A DNA stretch of 64,000 bases, taken from Osedax fenrisi (lineage: Eukaryota; Annelida; Polychaeta; Sabellida; Siboglinidae). Below, piece after piece: positions 13,745 through 27,820 of the stretch. The position numbers were made by a program, and so were the translations under genes. Position 1 is the first letter of the stretch, and each line of letters begins with the position of its first letter. The stretch lies in NCBI GenBank assembly GCA_964019155.1, contig CAXHSG010000228.1, positions 558,001 through 622,000 of the forward strand. Direction: 5' to 3'. A model generated the notes under the pieces. It worked only from the letters and a program-made list of their open reading frames with translations. It made no database searches and was not told the origin of the DNA.

Positions 13745-14740
13745 ATGCTATCATTAACACCCATGCTATACTTAAAACTAATGCTATCATTAACACCCAT
13801 GCTATACTTAAAACTAATGCTATCATTAACACCCATGCTATACTTAAAACTAATGCTATCATTAAAACCCATGCTATACTTAAAACCAATGTTATAATTA
13901 ACATCCATGCTATACTTAAAACTAATGCTATCATTAACACCCATGCTATACTTAAAACTAATGCTATACTTATCTCCCATTCTATCCTTAAAACTAATGC
14001 TATCATTAACACCCATGCTATACTTAAAACTAATGCTATACTTATCACCCATGCTATTCTTAAAACTAATGCTATCATTAACACCCATGCTATACTTAAA
14101 ACTAATGCTATCATTAACACCCATGCTATCCTTAAAACTAATGCTATCATTAACACCCATGCTATACTTAAAACTAATGCTATACTTAAAACTAATGCTA
14201 AACTTAAAACTAATTCTATACTTATCTCCCATGCTATCCTTAAAACTAATGCTATCATTAACACCCATGCTATACTTAAAACTAATGCTATCATTAACAT
14301 CCATGATATACTTAAAACTAATGCTATCATTAACAGCCATGCTATACTTAAAACTAATGCTATCATTAACGCCCATGCTATACTTAAAACTAATGCTTTC
14401 ATTAAAACCCATGCTATACTTAAAACTAATTCTATCATTAACGCCCATGCTATACTTAAAACTAATGTTATCATTAAAACCCATGCTAAACTTAAAACTA
14501 ATGCTATACTTATCACCCATGCTATACTTAAAACTAATGCTATAATTATCACCCATGTTATCATTAACATCCATGCTATACTTAAAACTAATGCTATCAT
14601 TAACACCCATGCTATACTTAAAACTAATGCTATCATTAACACCCATGCTATACTTAAAACTAATGCTATAATTAACATCTATGCTATACTTAAAACTAAT
14701 GCTATCATTAACACCCATGCTATACTTAAAACTAATGCTA
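13745..14740 (+). repeat. Higher-order block H3, copy a (offset 2,024 bp)
   Basis: This block of about 1.0 kb repeats at about 15769-16764. Both copies contain the triple A block (14162 and 16186), the run of AACATCC, AACAGCC and AACGCCC B halves, and the AACATCTATG variant near the right end. At the right edge copy a turns into a B-prime half while copy b continues with canonical B. Confidence 0.8.
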
Positions 14741-14844
14741 TACTTATCACCCATGCTTTCCTTAAAACTAATGCTATCATTAACACCCATGCTATACTTA
14801 AAACTAATGCTATCATTAACACCCATGCTATACTTAAAACTAAT

Positions 14845-15650
14845 GCGATAATTAACACCCATACTTAAAACTAATGCTATACTTATCACCCATGCTTTCC
14901 TTAAAACTAATGCTATCATTAAAACCCATGCTATACTTAAAACTAATGCTATCATTAACACCCATGCTATACTTAAAACTAATGCTATCATTAACACCCA
15001 TGCTATACTTAAAACTAATGCTATCATTAACACCCATGCTATACTTAAAACTAATGCTATCATTAAAACCCATGCTATACTTAAAACTAATGCTATACTT
15101 ATCACCCATGCTATTCTTAAAACTAATGCTATCATTAACACCCATGTTATAATTTAAACTAATGCTATCATTAACACCCATTCTATACTTAAAACTAATT
15201 CTATCATTAACACACATGCTATACTTAAAACTAATGCTATACTTATCTCCCATGCTATCCTTAAAACTAATGCTATCATTAACACCCATGCTATCCTTAA
15301 AACTAATGCTATACTTATCACCCATGCTATTCTTAAAACTAATGCTATCATTAACACCCATGCTATACTTAAAACTAATGCTATCATTAACACCCAAGTT
15401 ATAATTTAAACTAATGCTATACTTATCACCCATGCTTTCCTTAAAACTAATGCTATCATTAAAACCCATGCTAAACATAAAATTGATGATATCATTAACA
15501 CCCATGCTATATTTCAAACTATTGCTATCATTAACACCCATGATATACTTAAAACTAATTCTATCATTAACACCCATGCTATACTTAAAACTAATGTTAT
15601 ACTTATCACCCATCCTATCCTTAAAACTAATTCTATCATGAACACCCATG
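14845..15650 (+). repeat. Higher-order block H4, copy a (offset 1,952 bp)
   Basis: This block starts with GCGATAATTAACACCCATAC, includes CTAAACATAAAATTGATG at 15471, and runs through the ATCATGAACACCC variant. It is repeated at 16797-17602. The two copies diverge where copy a reads CTATACTTAAAAC and copy b reads CTAAACATAAAAC after the GAACACCCATG unit. Confidence 0.82.
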
Positions 15651-15667
15651 CTATACTTAAAACTAAT

Positions 15668-16342
15668 GCGATAATTAACACCCATACTTAAAACTAATGC
15701 TATACTTATCACCCATGCTTTCCTTAAAACTAATGCTATCATTAAAACCCATGCTATACTTAAAACTAATGCTATCATTAACACCCATGCTATACTTAAA
15801 ACTAATGCTATCATTAACACCCATGCTATACTTAAAACTAATGCTATCATTAACACCCATGCTATACTTAAAACTAATGCTATCATTAAAACCCATGCTA
15901 TACTTAAAACCAATGTTATAATTAACATCCATGCTATACTTAAAACTAATGCTATCATTAACACCCATGCTATACTTAAAACTAATGCTATACTTATCTC
16001 CCATTCTATCCTTAAAACTAATGCTATCATTAACACCCATGCTATACTTAAAACTAATGCTATACTTATCACCCATGCTATTCTTAAAACTAATGCTATC
16101 ATTAACACCCATGCTATACTTAAAACTAATTCTATCATTAACACCCATGCTATCCTTAAAACTAATGCTATCATTAACACCCATGCTATACTTAAAACTA
16201 ATGCTATACTTAAAACTAATGCTAAACTTAAAACTAATTCTATACTTATCTCCCATGCTATCCTTAAAACTAATGCTATCATTAACACCCATGCTATACT
16301 TAAAACTAATGCTATCATTAACATCCATGATATACTTAAAAC
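15668..16342 (+). repeat. Higher-order block H5, copy a (offset 3,754 bp)
   Basis: This block of about 0.67 kb starts with GCGATAATTAACACCCATAC and contains the triple A block at 16186. It is repeated at 19422 to about 20096. The match ends at GATATACTTAAAACTAATG in this copy versus GATATACTTAAAACCAATG in the other. Confidence 0.75.
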
Positions 16343-16764
16343 TAATGCTATCATTAACAGCCATGCTATACTTAAAACTAATGCTATCATTAACGCCCAT
16401 GCTATACTTAAAACTAATGCTTTCATTAAAACCCATGCTATACTTAAAACTAATTCTATCATTAACGCCCATGCTATACTTAAAACTAATGTTATCATTA
16501 AAACCCATGCTAAACTTAAAACTAATGCTATACTTATCACCCATGCTATACTTAAAACTAATGCTATAATTATCACCCATGTTATCATTAACATCCATGC
16601 TATACTTAAAACTAATGCTATCATTAACACCCATGCTATACTTAAAACTAATGCTATCATTAACACCCATGCTATACTTAAAACTAATGCTATAATTAAC
16701 ATCTATGCTATACTTAAAACTAATGCTATCATTAACACCCATGCTATACTTAAAACTAATGCTA
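15769..16764 (+). repeat. Higher-order block H3, copy b
   Basis: This is the second copy of 13745-14740. It is nested with two other duplications: its left part also belongs to the 3,754-bp-offset block (15668 to about 16342), and it lies between the two copies of the 1,952-bp-offset block. Such overlap means the duplications happened in several rounds. Confidence 0.8.
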
Positions 16765-16796
16765 TCATTAACACCCATGCTATACTTAAAAATAAT

Positions 16797-17602
16797 GCGA
16801 TAATTAACACCCATACTTAAAACTAATGCTATACTTATCACCCATGCTTTCCTTAAAACTAATGCTATCATTAAAACCCATGCTATACTTAAAACTAATG
16901 CTATCATTAACACCCATGCTATACTTAAAACTAATGCTATCATTAACACCCATGCTATACTTAAAACTAATGCTATCATTAACACCCATGCTATACTTAA
17001 AACTAATGCTATCATTAAAACCCATGCTATACTTAAAACTAATGCTATACTTATCACCCATGCTATTCTTAAAACTAATGCTATCATTAACACCCATGTT
17101 ATAATTTAAACTAATGCTATCATTAACACCCATTCTATACTTAAAACTAATTCTATCATTAACACACATGCTATACTTAAAACTAATGCTATACTTATCT
17201 CCCATGCTATCCTTAAAACTAATGCTATCATTAACACCCATGCTATACTTAAAACTAATGCTATACTTATCACCCATGCTATTCTTAAAACTAATGCTAT
17301 CATTAACACCCATGCTATACTTAAAACTAATGCTATCATTAACACCCATGTTATAATTTAAACTAATGCTATACTTATCACCCATGCTTTCCTTAAAACT
17401 AATGCTATCATTAAAACCCATGCTAAACATAAAATTGATGATATCATTAACACCCATGCTATATTTCAAACTATTGCTATCATTAACACCCATGATATAC
17501 TTAAAACTAATTCTATCATTAACACCCATGCTATACTTAAAACTAATGTTATACTTATCACCCATCCTATCCTTAAAACTAATTCTATCATGAACACCCA
17601 TG
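16797..17602 (+). repeat. Higher-order block H4, copy b
   Basis: This is the second copy of 14845-15650, with the CTAAACATAAAATTGATG half at 17423. The shared starting variant GCGATAATTAACACCCATAC also begins related blocks at 15668 and 19422, so it marks a preferred or inherited block boundary in this part of the array. Confidence 0.82.
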
Positions 17603-19421
17603 CTAAACATAAAACTAATGCTATCATTAACACCCATGCTAAACTTAAAACTAATGCTATACTTATCACCCATGCTATACTTAAAACTAATGCTATAATT
17701 ATCACCCATGTTATCATTAACATCCATGCTATACTTAAAACTAATGCTATCATTAACACCCATGCTATACTTAAAACTAATGCTATCATTAACACCCATG
17801 CTATACTTAAAACTAATGCTATAATTAACATCTATGCTATACTTAAAACTAATGCTATCATTAACACCCATGCTATACTTAAAACTAATGCTATACTTAT
17901 CACCCATGCTATTCTTAAAACTAATGCTATCATTAACACCCATACTATACTTAAAACTAATGCTATCATTAACACCCATGATATACTTAAAACTAATGCT
18001 ATCATTAATACCCATACTATACTTAAAACTAATACTATCATTAATACCCATGCTATATTTAAAACTAATGCTATCATTAACACCCATGCTACACTTAAAA
18101 ATAATGCTATCATTAACACCCATGCTATACTTAAAACTAATGCTATCATTAATACCCATGCTATACTTAAAACTAATGCTATCATTAACACCCATGCTAT
18201 ACTTAAAACTAATGCTATCATTAACACCCATGCTATACTTAAAACTAATGTTATCATTAAAACCCATGCTATACTTAAAACTAATGCTATCACTAACATC
18301 CATGCTATACTTAAAACTAATACTATCATTAACACCCATGCTATACTTAAAACTAATGATACCATTAACACCCATACTTAAAACTAATCCTATACTTATC
18401 ACCCATACTTTCCTTAAAACTAATGCTATCATTAACACCCATGATATACTTAAAACTAATGCTATCATTAACACCCATGCTATACTTAAAACTAATGCGA
18501 TAATTAACACCCATACTTAAAACTAATACTATACTTATCACCCATGCTTTCCTTAAAACTAATGCTATCATTAACACCCATGCTATACTTAAAACTAATG
18601 CTATCATTAACACCCATGCTATACTTAAAACTAATGCTATTATTAACACCCATGCTATACTTAAAACCAATGCTATAATTAACACCCATGTTATAATTAA
18701 AACTAATGCTATCATTAACACCCATGCTATACTTAAAACTAATGCTATCATTAACACCCATGCTATACTTAAAACTAATGCTATCATTAACACCCATGCT
18801 ATACTTAAAACTAATGCTATCATTAAAACCCATGCTATACTTAAAACCAATGTTATAATTAACACCCATGTTATAATTAAAACTAATGCTATCATTAACA
18901 CACATACTATACTTAAAACTAATGCTATACTTATCTCCCATGCTATCCTTAAAACTAATGCTATCATTAACACCCATGCTATACTTAAAACTAATGCTAT
19001 ACTTATCACCCATGCTATTCTTAAAACTAATGCTATCATTAACACCCATGCTATACTTAAAACTAATGCTATCATTAACACCCATGCTATCCTTAAAACT
19101 AATGCTATCATTAACACCCATGCTATACTTAAAACTAATGCTATACTTAAAACTAATGCTAAACTTAAAACTAATTCTATACTTATATCCCATGCTATCC
19201 TTAAAACTAATGCTATCATTAACACCCATGCTATACTTAAAACTAATGCTATCATTAACATCCATGATATACTTAAAACTAATGCTATCATTAACAGCCA
19301 TACTTAAAACTAATGCTATACTTATCACCCATGCTTTCCTTAAAACTAATGCTATCATTACACCTATGCTATACTTAAAACTAATGCTATCATTAACACC
19401 CATGCTATACTTAAAACTAAT

Positions 19422-20096
19422 GCGATAATTAACACCCATACTTAAAACTAATGCTATACTTATCACCCATGCTTTCCTTAAAACTAATGCTATCATTAAA
19501 ACCCATGCTATACTTAAAACTAATGCTATCATTAACACCCATGCTATACTTAAAACTAATGCTATCATTAACACCCATGCTATACTTAAAACTAATGCTA
19601 TCATTAACACCCATGCTATACTTAAAACTAATGCTATCATTAAAACCCATGCTATACTTAAAACCAATGTTATAATTAACATCCATGCTATACTTAAAAC
19701 TAATGCTATCATTAACACCCATGCTATACTTAAAACTAATGCTATACTTATCTCCCATGCTATCCTTAAAACTAATGCTATCATTAACACCCATGCTATA
19801 CTTAAAACTAATGCTATACTTATCACCCATGCTATTCTTAAAACTAATGCTATCATTAACACCCATGCTATACTTAAAACTAATGCTATCATTAACACCC
19901 ATGCTATCCTTAAAACTAATGCTATCATTAACACCCATGCTATACTTAAAACTAATGCTATACTTAAAACTAATGCTAAACTTAAAACTAATTCTATACT
20001 TATCTCCCATGCTATCCTTAAAACTAATGCTATCATTAACACCCATGCTATACTTAAAACTAATGCTATCATTAACATCCATGATATACTTAAAAC
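19422..20096 (+). repeat. Higher-order block H5, copy b
   Basis: This is the second copy of 15668-16342, with its triple A block at 19940. Beyond its right edge the array continues with AACCAATGTTATAATTAAC, so the copy was cut off inside a B-type variant run. Confidence 0.75.
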
Positions 20097-23000
20097 CAAT
20101 GTTATAATTAACATCCATGCTATACTTAAAACTAATGCTATCATTAACACCCATGCTATACTTAAAACTAATGCTATACTTGTCTCCCATGCTATCCTTA
20201 AAACTAATGCTATCATTAACACCCATGCTATACTTAAAACTAATGCTATACTTATCACCCATGCTATTCTTAAAACTAATGCTATCATTAACAGCCATGC
20301 TATACTTAAAACTAATGCTATCATTAACGCCCATGCTATACTTAAAACTAATGCTTTCATTAAAACCCATGCTATACTTAAAACTAATTCTATCATTAAC
20401 GCCCATGCTATATTTGAAACTAATGCTATCATTAACACCCATGCTACACTTAAAAATAATGCTATCATTAACACCCATGCTATACTTAAAACTAATGCTA
20501 TCATTAATACCCATGCTATACTTAAAACTAATGCTATCATTAACACCCATGCTATACTTAAAACTAATGCTATCATTAACACCCATGCTATACTTAAAAC
20601 TAATGTTATCATTAAAACCCATGCTATACTTAAAACTAATGCTATCACTAACATCCATGCTATACTTAAAACTAATACTATCATTAACACCCATGCTATA
20701 CTTAAAACTAATGATATCATTAACACCCATACTTAAAACTAATCCTATACTTATCACCCATGCTTTCCTTAAAACTAATGCTATCATTAACACCCATGAT
20801 ATACTTAAAACTAATGCTATCATTAACACCCATGCTATACTTAAAACTAATGCGATAATTAACACCCATACTTAAAACTAATACTATACTTATCACCCAT
20901 GCTTTCCTTAAAACTAATGCTATCATTAACACCCATGCTATACTTAAAACTAATGCTATCATTAACACCCATGCTATACTTAAAACTAATGCTATTATTA
21001 ACACCCATGCTATACTTAAAACTAATGTTATCATTAAAACCCATGCTATACTTAAAACTAATGCTATCACTGACATCCATGCTATACTTAAAACTAATAC
21101 TATCATTAACACCCATGCTATACTTAAAACTAATGCTATCATTAACACACATACTTAAAACTAATGCTATACTTATCACCCATGCTATTCTTAAAACTAA
21201 TGCTATCATTAACACCCATGCTATACTTAAAACTAATGCTATCATTAATACCCATGCTATACTTAAAAATAATGCTATCATTAACACCCATGCTATACTT
21301 AAAAATAATGCTATCATTAACACCCATGCTATACTTAAAACTAATGCTATCATTAACACCCATGCTATACTTAAAACTAATGCTATCATTAACACCCATG
21401 CTATACTTAAAACTAATGCTATCATTAACACCCATGCTATACTTAAAACCAATGCTATCATTAACACCCATGTTATAATTAAAACTAATGCTATCATTAA
21501 CACCCATGCTATACTTAAAACTAATTCTATCATTAACACCCATGCTATACTTAAAACTAAAGCTACAATTAACACCCATGCTATACTTAAAACTAATGCT
21601 ATCATTATCAACCATGCTATACTTAACTCTAAAGCTATCATTAACACCCATGCTATACTTAAAAATAATGACATCATTAACACCCATGCTATACTTAAAA
21701 ATAATGCTATCATTAACACCCATGCTATACTTAATACTAATGCTATACTTATCACCCATGCTATTCTTAAAACTAATGCTATCATTAACACCCATGCTAT
21801 ACTTAAAACTAATGCTATCATTAACACCCATGCTATACTTAAAAATAATGCTATCATTAACACCCATGCTATACTTAAAAATAATGCTATCATTAACACC
21901 CATGCTATACTTAAAACTAATGCTATCATTAACACCCATGCTATACTTAAAACTAATGCTATTATTAACACCCATGCTATACTTAAAACTAATGCTATCA
22001 TTAACACCCATGCTATACTTAAAACCAATGCTATCATTAACACCCATGTTATAATTAAAACTAATGCTATCATTAACACCCATGATATACTTAAAACTAA
22101 TGCTATCATTAATACCCATGTTATAATTTAAACTAATGCTATCATTAACACCCATGCTATACTTAAAACTAATGCTATCATTAACACCCATGCTATAATT
22201 AAAACTAATGCTATCATTAACACTCATGCTATACTTAAAAATAATGACATCATTAACACCCATGCTATACTTAAAAATAATGCTATCATTAACACCCATG
22301 CTATACTTAATACTAATGCTTTACTTATCACCCATGCTATTCTTAAAACTAATGCTATCATTAACACCCATGCTATACTTAAAAATAATGCTATCATTAA
22401 CACCCATGCTATACTTAAAAATAATGCTATCATTAACACCCATGCTATACTTAAAACTAATGCTATCATTAACACCCATGCTATACTTAAAACTAATGCT
22501 ATTATTAACACCCATGCTATACTTAAAACTAATGCTATCATTAACACCCATGCTATACTTAAAACCAATGCTATCATTAACACCCATGTTATAATTAAAA
22601 CTAATGCTATCATTAACACCCATGATATACTTAAAACTAATGCTATCATTAACACCCATGTTATAATTTAAACTAATGCTATCATTAACACCCATGCTAT
22701 ACTTAAAACTAATGCTATCATTAACACCCATGCTATAATTTAAACTAATGTTATCATTAACACCCATGCTATACTTAAAACTAATGCTATCATTAACACC
22801 CATGCTATACTTAAAACTAATGCTATACTTATCACCCATGATATACTTAAAACTAATGCTATCATTAACACCCATGCTATACTTAAAACTAATGCTATCA
22901 TTAACACCCATGATATACTTAAAACTAATGCTATCATTAATACCCATACTATACTTAAAACTAATACTATCATTAACACCCATGCTATATTTAAAACTAA

Positions 23001-24469
23001 TTCTATCATTAACACCCATGCTATACTTAAAACTAATGCTATCATTATCAACCATGCTATACTTAAAACTAAAGCTATCATTAACATCCATGCTATACTT
23101 AAAACTAATGCTATCATTATACCCATGCTATACCTAAAACTAATGCTATCATTAACACCCATGCTATCCTTACAACAAATATAATATTAACACCCATGCT
23201 ATACTTAAAACTAATGCTATCATTAAAACCCATGCTATACTTAAAACCAATGCTATCATTAACACCCATGTTGTAATTAAAACTAATGCTATCATTAACA
23301 CCCATACTATACTTAAAACTAATGCTATCATTAACACCCATGCTATACTTAAAACTAATGCTATCATTAACACCCATGCTATACTTAAAAATAATGACAT
23401 CATTAACACCCATGCTATACTTAAAACTAATGCTATCATTAACACCCATGCTATAATTAAAACTAATGCTATCATTAACACCCATGCTATACTTAAAAAT
23501 AATGACATCATTAACACCCATGCTATACTTAAAAATAATGCTATCATTAACACCCATGCTATACTTAATACTAATGCTATACTTATCACCCATGCTATTC
23601 TTAAAACTAATGCTATCATTAACACCCATGCTATACTTAAAACTAATGCTATCATTAACACCCATGCTATACTTAAAAATAATGCTATCATTAACACCCA
23701 TGCTATACTTAAAAATAATGCTATCATTAACACCCATGCTATACTTAAAACTAATGCTATCATTAACACCCATGCTATACTTAAAACTAATGCTATCATT
23801 AACACCCATGCTATACTTAAAACCAATGCTATCATTAACACCCATGTTATAATTAAAACTAATGCTATCATTAACACCCATGATATACTTAAAACTAATG
23901 CTATCATTAACACTCATGTTATAATTTAAACTAATGCTATCATTAACACCCATGCTATACTTAAAACTAATGCTATCATTAACACCCATGCTATAATTTA
24001 AACTAATGCTATCATTAACACCCATGCTATACTTAAAACTAATGCTATCATTAACACCCATGCTATACTTAAAACTAATGCTATACTTATCACCCATGAT
24101 ATGCTTAAAACTAATGCTATCATTAACACCCATGCTATACTTAAAACTAATGCTATCATTAACACCCATAATATACTTAAAACTAATGCTATCATTAATA
24201 CCCATACTATACTTAAAACTAATACTATCATTAACACCCATGCTATATTTAAAACTAATGCTATCATTAACACCCATGCTATACTTAAAACTAATGCTAT
24301 CATTAATACCCATGCTATACTTAAAACTAATGCTATCATTAACACCCATGCTATACTTAAAACTAATGCTATCATTAACACCCATGCTATACTTAAAACT
24401 AATACTATACTTATCTCCCATGCTATCCTTAAAACTTATGCTATCATTAACACCCATGCTATACTTAAA

Positions 24470-24745
24470 ACTAATTATATCATTAACATCCATGATATAC
24501 TTAAAACTAATACTATCATTAACACCCATGCTAAACATAAATCTAATGCTATCATTAACACCCATGCTATACTTAAAACTAATGCTATCATTAACACCCA
24601 TGCTATACTTAAAACTAATGCTATCATTAACACCCATGCTATACTTAAAACTAATTCTATACTTATCTCCCATGCTATCCTTAAAACTAATGCTATCATT
24701 AACACCCATGCTATACTTAAAACTAATTCTATCATTAACATCCAT
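24470..24745 (+). repeat. Left-domain block inside the transition zone, copy a
   Basis: About 270 bp carry the left-domain order: AACATCCATGATATAC, CTAAACATAAATCTAATG (24531), canonical units, CTATACTTATCTCCCATG, then CTATCCTTAAAAC. The block repeats 540 bp (15 monomers) downstream. It lies 1.3 kb to the right of the first right-domain unit, so it appears to have been moved or copied across the domain boundary. Confidence 0.75.
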
Positions 24746-25009
24746 GATATACTTAAAACTAATGCTATCATTAACAGCCATGCTATACTTAAAACTAATG
24801 CTATCATTAACGCCCATGCTATACTTAAAACTAATGCTTTCATTAAAACCAATGCTATACTTAAAACTAATTCTATCATTAACGCCCATGCTATACTTAA
24901 AACTAATGTTATCATTAAAACCCATGCTATACTTAAAACTAATGCTATACTTATCACCCATGCTATTCTTAAAACTAATGCTATCATTAACACCCATGTT
25001 ATAATTTAA

Positions 25010-25285
25010 ACTAATGCTATCATTAACATCTATGATATACTTAAAACTAATACTATCATTAACACCCATGCTAAACATAAATCTAATGCTATCATTAACA
25101 CCCATGCTATACTTAAAACTAATGCTATCATTAACACCCATGCTATACTTAAAACTAATGCTATCATTAACACCCATGCTATACTTAAAACTAATTCTAT
25201 ACTTATCTCCCATGCTATCCTTAAAACTAATGCTATCATTAACACCCATGCTATACTTAAAACTAATTCTATCATTAACATCCAT
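25010..25285 (+). repeat. Left-domain block inside the transition zone, copy b
   Basis: This is the second copy of the block near 24470-24745, with CTAAACATAAATC at 25071. It ends where GATATACTTAAAAATAATG replaces GATATACTTAAAACTAATG. After it, left-domain markers TATCTCCC and CTAAACATAAATC are not seen again in the window. Confidence 0.75.
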
Positions 25286-25969
25286 GATATACTTAAAAAT
25301 AATGCTATCATTAACACCCATGCTATACTTAAAAATAATGCTATCATTAACACCCATGCTATACTTAAAACTAATGCTATCATTAACACCCATGCTATAC
25401 TTAAAACTAATGCTATCATTAACACCCATGCTATACTTAAAACTAATGCTATCATTAACACCCATGCTATACTTAAAACCAATGCTATCATTAACACCCA
25501 TGCTATACTTAACTCTAAAGCTATCATTAACACCCATGCTATACTTAAAACTAATGCTATACTTATCACCCATGATATGCTTAAAACTAATGCTATCATT
25601 AACAACCATGCTATACTTAAAACTAATGCTATCATTAACACCCATGATATACTTAAAACTAATGCTATCATTAATACCCATACTATACTTAAAACTAATA
25701 CTATCATTAACACCCATGCTATATTTAAAACTAATGCTATCATTAACACCCATGCTATACTTAAAACTAATGCTATCATTAACACCCATGCTATACTTAA
25801 AACTAATGCTATCATTAACACCCATTCTATACTTAAAACTAATGCTATCATTAACACCCATGCTATACTTAAAACTAATGCTATCATTAACACCCATGCT
25901 ATACTTAAAACCAATGCTATCATTAACACCCATGTTATAATTAAAACTAATGCTATCATTAACACCCAT

Positions 25970-27820
25970 GCTATAATTAAAACTAATGCTATCATTAACA
26001 CCCATGCTATAATTAAAACTAATGCTATCATTAACACCCATGTTATAATTTAAACTAATGCTATCATTAACACCCATGCTATACTTAAAACTAATGCTAT
26101 CATTAACACCCATGCTATACTTAAAACTAATAATATCATTAACAACCATGCTATACTTAAAACTAATGCTATCATTAATACCCATACTATACTTAAAACT
26201 AATACTATCATTAACACCCATGCTATATTTAAAACTAATGCTATCATTAACACCCATGCTATACTTAAAACTAATGCTATCATTAACACCCATGCTATAC
26301 TTAAAACTAATGCTATCATTAACACCCATTCTATACTTAAAACTAATGCTATCATTAACACCCATGCTATACTTAAAACTAATGCTATCATTAACACCCA
26401 TGCTATACTTAAAACCAATGCTATCATTAACACCCATGTTATAATTAAAACTAATGCTATCATTAACACCAATGCTATAATTAAAACTAATGCTATCATT
26501 AACACCCATGTTATAATTTAAACTAATGCTATCATTAACACCCATGCTATACTTAAAACTAATGCTATCATTAACACCCATGCTATACTTAAAACTAATG
26601 CTATCATTAACACCCATGTTATAATTTAAACTAATGCTATCATTAACACCCATGCTATACTTAAAACTAATGCTATCATTAACACCCATGCTATACTTAA
26701 AACTAATGCTATCATTAACACCCATGCTATACTTAAAACCAATGCTATCATTATCAACCATGCTATACTTAAAAATAAAGCTATCATTAACATCCATGCT
26801 ATACTTAAAACTAATGCTATCATTACACCCATGCTATACCTAAAACTAATGCTATCATTAACACCCATGCTATCCTTACAACAAATCTAATATTAACACC
26901 CATGCTATACTTAAAACTAATGATATCATTAAAACCCATGCTATACTTAAAACCAATGCTATCATTAACACCCATGTTATAATTAAAACTAATGCTATCA
27001 TTAACACCCATGCTATACTTAAAACTAATGCTATCATTAACACCCATGTTATAATTTAAACTAATGCTATCATTAACACCCATGCTATACTTAAAACTAA
27101 TACTATCATTAACACCCATGCTATACTTAAAACTAATGCTATCATTAACATCCATGCTATACTTAAAACTAATACTATCATTAACACCCATGCTATATTT
27201 AAAACTAATGCTATCATTAACACCCATGCTATACTTAAAACTAATGCTATCATTAACACCCATGCTATACTTAAAACTAATGCTATCATTAACACCCATT
27301 CTATACTTAAAACTAATGCTATCATTAACACCCATGCTATACTTAAAACTAATGCTATCATTAACACCCATGCTATACTTAAAACCAATGCTATCATTAA
27401 CACCCATGTTATAATTAAAACTAATGCTATCATTAACACCCATGCTATAATTAAAACTAATGCTATCATTAACACCCATGTTATAATTTAAACTAATGCT
27501 ATCATTAACACCCATGCTATACTTAAAACTAATGCTATCATTAACACCCATGCTATACTTAAAACTAATAATATCATTAACACCCATGCCATACTTAAAA
27601 CGAATGCTATAATTGACATCCATGCTATACTTAAAACTAATGCTATCATTAACACCCATGCTATACTTAAAACTAATGCTATCATTAACACCCATGCTAT
27701 ACTTAAAACCAATGCTATCATTAACACCCATGTTATAATTAAAACTAATGCTATCATTAACACCCATGCTATAATTAAAACTAATGCTATCATTAACACC
27801 CATGTTATAATTTAAACTAA
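25970..27820 (+). repeat. Higher-order block H6, copy a (offset 3,918 bp)
   Basis: A block of about 1.85 kb including the M1 cassette at 26874 repeats at about 29888-31738. Shared private details include AAAACGAATGCTATAATTGAC (split here as AAAACGAATG and CTATAATTGAC) near 27,600 and 31,515. The left end differs by one monomer. The right end is where copy a continues into AATAATATCATTAACAACC and copy b into canonical units. Confidence 0.82.
26745..26995 (+). repeat. M1 higher-order cassette (type example, about 250 bp)
   Basis: This is a complete cassette around the M1 unit at 26874, with the eight variant units in the order given for the family. Near-identical cassettes surround the copies at 28708, 29282, 30792 and 32914. 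The 14-base perfect palindrome TAATGATATCATTA lies within it at 26918-26931. Three units in the cassette carry 1-bp deletions, which makes the reading frames of the array shift at each cassette. Confidence 0.85.

Larger units (their letters stand above)
1..21140. repeat. Left array domain, rich in B-prime and A-rich variants
   Basis: This domain is marked by variants that are absent or rare further right. CTATACTTATCTCCCATG first appears at 17-34 and is last seen near 25.2 kb. CTAAACATAAATCTAATG starts at 1289, 3740, 7074, 9446, 10436 and 12866, then twice more in the transition zone. CTAAACATAAAATTGATG starts at 7884, 12416, 15471 and 17423. Halves ending in TAATT, and B halves with AACGCCC, AACAGCC or ATGAACACCC, are also frequent. 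The diverged CCTTACAACA unit of the right part is not present here. The right edge is approximate because the change is gradual. Confidence 0.8.
21140..25300. repeat. Transition zone between left and right array domains
   Basis: Units here are closer to consensus than on either side, with many A halves ending in AAAAATAATG and B halves near canonical. Left-domain halves (TATCTCCC, CTAAACATAAATC) are missing from most of it but reappear in two short blocks near 24.5 and 25.1 kb. The first diverged CCTTACAACA unit of the right domain is at 23168. The limits are judged by eye. Confidence 0.65.

Noticed and set aside
9079..15141. Minus-strand 2,020-residue open frame, and hundreds of other open frames on both strands, as protein-coding genes
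   Set aside because: Open frames overlap on four frames at once, follow the 36-base period, show no conservation of encoded residues, have no ribosome-binding or Kozak-type context distinct from the repeat, and shift frame at block junctions.
23168..23202. The diverged CCTTACAACA unit as a remnant of an inserted mobile element
   Set aside because: It aligns along its whole 35 bp with the 36-bp monomer. There are no terminal inverted repeats, target-site duplications or non-satellite sequence.
26760..26780. AATAAA in the AAAAATAAAG variant as a polyadenylation signal
   Set aside because: It is a chance product of one substitution in the A half, repeated with the cassette, with no gene upstream.
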